DNA of 64,000 nucleotides, taken from Spirochaetaceae bacterium (GTDB lineage: Bacteria > Spirochaetota > Spirochaetia > Treponematales > Breznakiellaceae). A program made the translations under genes and the position numbers. A model generated the notes under the pieces. That model saw only the letters and a program-made list of their open reading frames with translations. It ran no database searches and was not told where the DNA came from. Below, one piece after another: positions 62,296 to 64,000 of this stretch (within the stretch, counting starts at the first letter, position 1; the number at the start of each line of letters is the position of its first letter). The DNA is taken from positions 1 through 64,000 of the forward strand of contig JAISOA010000004.1 of the NCBI GenBank assembly GCA_031275945.1, in the 5' to 3' direction.

Positions 62296-63825
62296 ATGGG
62301 TTTCTTGGATAGCATAATCGCCGTATTCTCCGGGGGAAGTGATCCCGGGGCCGCCAAAAAAAAGCGCATCCGGCAAATTGTTAAAGATCTATCCCAGAAT
62401 AAATACGGCAAATTCTACAAAGCCAAAAACGAAGAGTTGGAACCGGCCTGCGCAAAGTTTTTTTACGACATTTATAAAATCATTTCTCCTGCCCAGGTTT
62501 TTCTTCAGAATGCCGCTAAATCGGATCAGCTTAGACAGATAGTTGTAGATTCCTTTTTGGACAAGGATCTTAAGGCTCTGCAAGGAGGCTTAAATGCCCA
62601 GGTGATTCAGGAAAAGGCAAAGACCACGCCGGTGAAGGAACTGTCTGCGGCGGTTAAACGGGATCTTTCCGCCTTTGTGGCGGCCTTTGACAGCGCCAGG
62701 GTCAGCGGCATTGATAATTGCTATAACACTATCATGGCCTTTGTTGGCTTTGTCAGCTTTGATTTTTTCTTTCTTATAAAAAAATTTGATCCCAATGTGA
62801 ATGAACGGAATTTTAGCTACCAGCCCCGGTTTCAGCCGGTGCGGGCGGCGGAACTTAGTGAAGAGCTCAAAGACTTTATGGAATATTCCGCCGCGGTGGA
62901 AATGGATCGGGACTGGAAAACCGCCCTGGGGGTGCTTAAACTTTATAAAGAAGGAATGGACGTGGTTAACCCCGACCATTGGACAAAGGTGATCCGGATC
63001 TTAAAAGATGTAAGCCGTGCCCGGATATTTGAACTTATTATTCAGCATACCATTCAGGACCCCCTGTGGCAGCCCATACCCCGGTTTTCCGATGAACGGA
63101 TCGCCGACATGGTGCTGGATGCCAAAAAGGCAGAAATAGAGGGGATCCTTAACAGGATTCAAAACGACAAGCGGTCCGCCCAGATCGAGCAGCTGGCAAA
63201 GGGAATATTTGGATCCGCCGATATAGAAAGGCTTGCCAACTATACCAACAAGGGAAACGAAATTTTTCTTAAGAAAAATTTCGACGGCTTTACCAAGGTG
63301 GCCGCCATAAACTACCTAAAGGCGTTTTTGCTGGATTTTTTTAAAAAGGAAATTCGGGAACTCTGCGATTTACTTTTAATCCGGGGTCAGTGGACCACCA
63401 AGGTGCTGTCCCAGCCGGTATCCGATGCCTTTCATGAACTTATGGGGCTTTCGGAACAGCTTGTGGTTTTTGACGATTCCCTGGCGGACAAGGGGGAACA
63501 CGGATCCCGGCTTAAGCAGGCTCTGCTTAAGGTAGACAGGGACAAGGGTCAGGGCAAGTACATTCGGATTATCCTTAAGACGGTAAACAACACCGCCCAG
63601 CGGATGATCAACACCGCCTCTTCAAACCTTATTGCCATAGGCCGTAATTTTAAAACCCTGTTGGAGGATATACAGAAAAAACCTCCGGAGCTTATTATGA
63701 ACTGGAGGGAACTGGAATCGGCCTCTGAAGAGTCCCTGGGAAAACGCATTACCGAAGATTATAAACGGATATACTATTTTGTTCAACTTTTGCAGTTCTT
63801 TACCGGACCGGTGGAAGACGAATGA
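62296..63825 (+). CDS. large conserved spirochaete-type protein of unknown function (DUF5312-like)
   Basis: 509 residues, soluble, helix-rich, ending just before repeat copy E. It starts MGFLDSIIAVFSGG and has many Lys/Asp-rich amphipathic helices, no signal peptide and no catalytic motif I can name. I believe it matches a family seen mainly in spirochaetes, but that is memory, not a search. TAGGAT lies 9 nt before the ATG and GATAAT (62284-62289) 6 nt before it. It stands alone. Confidence 0.7.
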   Translation: MGFLDSIIAVFSGGSDPGAAKKKRIRQIVKDLSQNKYGKFYKAKNEELEPACAKFFYDIYKIISPAQVFLQNAAKSDQLRQIVVDSFLDKDLKALQGGLNAQVIQEKAKTTPVKELSAAVKRDLSAFVAAFDSARVSGIDNCYNTIMAFVGFVSFDFFFLIKKFDPNVNERNFSYQPRFQPVRAAELSEELKDFMEYSAAVEMDRDWKTALGVLKLYKEGMDVVNPDHWTKVIRILKDVSRARIFELIIQHTIQDPLWQPIPRFSDERIADMVLDAKKAEIEGILNRIQNDKRSAQIEQLAKGIFGSADIERLANYTNKGNEIFLKKNFDGFTKVAAINYLKAFLLDFFKKEIRELCDLLLIRGQWTTKVLSQPVSDAFHELMGLSEQLVVFDDSLADKGEHGSRLKQALLKVDRDKGQGKYIRIILKTVNNTAQRMINTASSNLIAIGRNFKTLLEDIQKKPPELIMNWRELESASEESLGKRITEDYKRIYYFVQLLQFFTGPVEDE

Positions 63826-63883
63826 ACGCGGGAATTACCGGCTGCAATTATTTGCCGGGCTTATGTCGCGGTGGAGTATAATG

Positions 63884-63991
63884 GACTTGTTCAATAACCC
63901 GGTTGGTTATTTCACAAGTCTTGCAAAATGCTCCGTATTTTGCTGTTTTTAAGCGGTTGTTGTTTAAAAACTGAAGTTTTTAAACAACTCT
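63884..63991 (+). repeat. three-palindrome repeat, copy E
   Basis: 108-bp copy, one base shorter than A (TCTTGC for TCTAGGC) and with an altered arm (GGTTATTTCACAAGTC). It follows the last gene, again preceded by TG and followed by A. Confidence 0.95.
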
Positions 63992-64000
63992 AATAAGCAT

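Noticed and set aside
18500-63991. CRISPR array
   Set aside because: The repeats are dispersed over 45 kb, in both orientations, with no unique spacers between adjacent copies and no cas genes.

Overview
The window looks like chromosome of a motile, anaerobic spirochaete, most likely a fairly GC-rich Treponema of the termite-gut type. This is inferred from protein content, since no rRNA is present. Pointers are two methyl-accepting chemotaxis proteins with CheR, CheB and CheY, an Lpt operon, the [FeFe]-hydrogenase maturase HydF, oxygen-handling proteins (hemerythrin-tailed chemoreceptor, flavodiiron protein) and several lipoproteins with loose lipoboxes. Coding density is high, operons are short and often joined by ATGA or TAATG overlaps, and no phage or insertion-sequence genes are visible.

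Layout. 1-12.1 kb: a cut-off DAHP synthase/prephenate dehydratase fusion on the minus strand, then a plus-strand run of HAD phosphatase, alpha-2-macroglobulin lipoprotein, PBP1C and HydF. 12.3-24.8 kb: signalling (hybrid kinase with HPt, REC/HD-GYP regulator, two chemoreceptors), interrupted by an amidohydrolase, glyA and a patatin. 24.8-27.8 kb: cell-shape and RNA genes (M23 peptidase, bactofilin, YaaR-like, RicT-like). 27.8-29.9 kb: cheR-cheB on the minus strand. 29.9-33.5 kb: pyrG-lptC-lptA-lptB. 33.7-39.2 kb: D-amino-acid aminotransferase, both halves of a D-glutamate cyclase, and 5-oxoprolinase PxpB, PxpC and PxpA. 39.2-46.3 kb: an HDAC-fold deacetylase, TauE-like exporter, shikimate kinase, PstS-like protein, leuB and a second hybrid kinase. 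46.4-49.9 kb: phenylacetate-CoA ligase, ACT protein and glycogen synthase. 50-54.5 kb (minus strand): SH3 lipoprotein, aldo/keto reductase, beta-helix lipoprotein, tRNA-Cys and a Cys-tailed unknown. 54.7-63.8 kb: carA-carB, dus, cheY with a flavodiiron protein, and a large unknown protein.

Three things stand out. (1) The 33.7-39.2 kb cluster reads as one D-glutamate to 5-oxoproline to glutamate route, with the two domains fused in animal D-glutamate cyclase encoded by separate genes. (2) A dispersed ~109-bp element made of three palindromes, with imperfect terminal inverted repeats, occurs five times plus degraded pieces. One copy supplies the last codons and stop of glyA, and a degraded copy may supply a -35 box for pxpA. 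(3) Several operon-leading genes have a promoter -10 hexamer only 6-10 nt before their start codon and no clear Shine-Dalgarno, whereas downstream genes mostly have good ones. This suggests leaderless or nearly leaderless mRNAs.

No gap between genes exceeds about 300 bases. The larger gaps hold the repeats, promoters and hairpins listed below.
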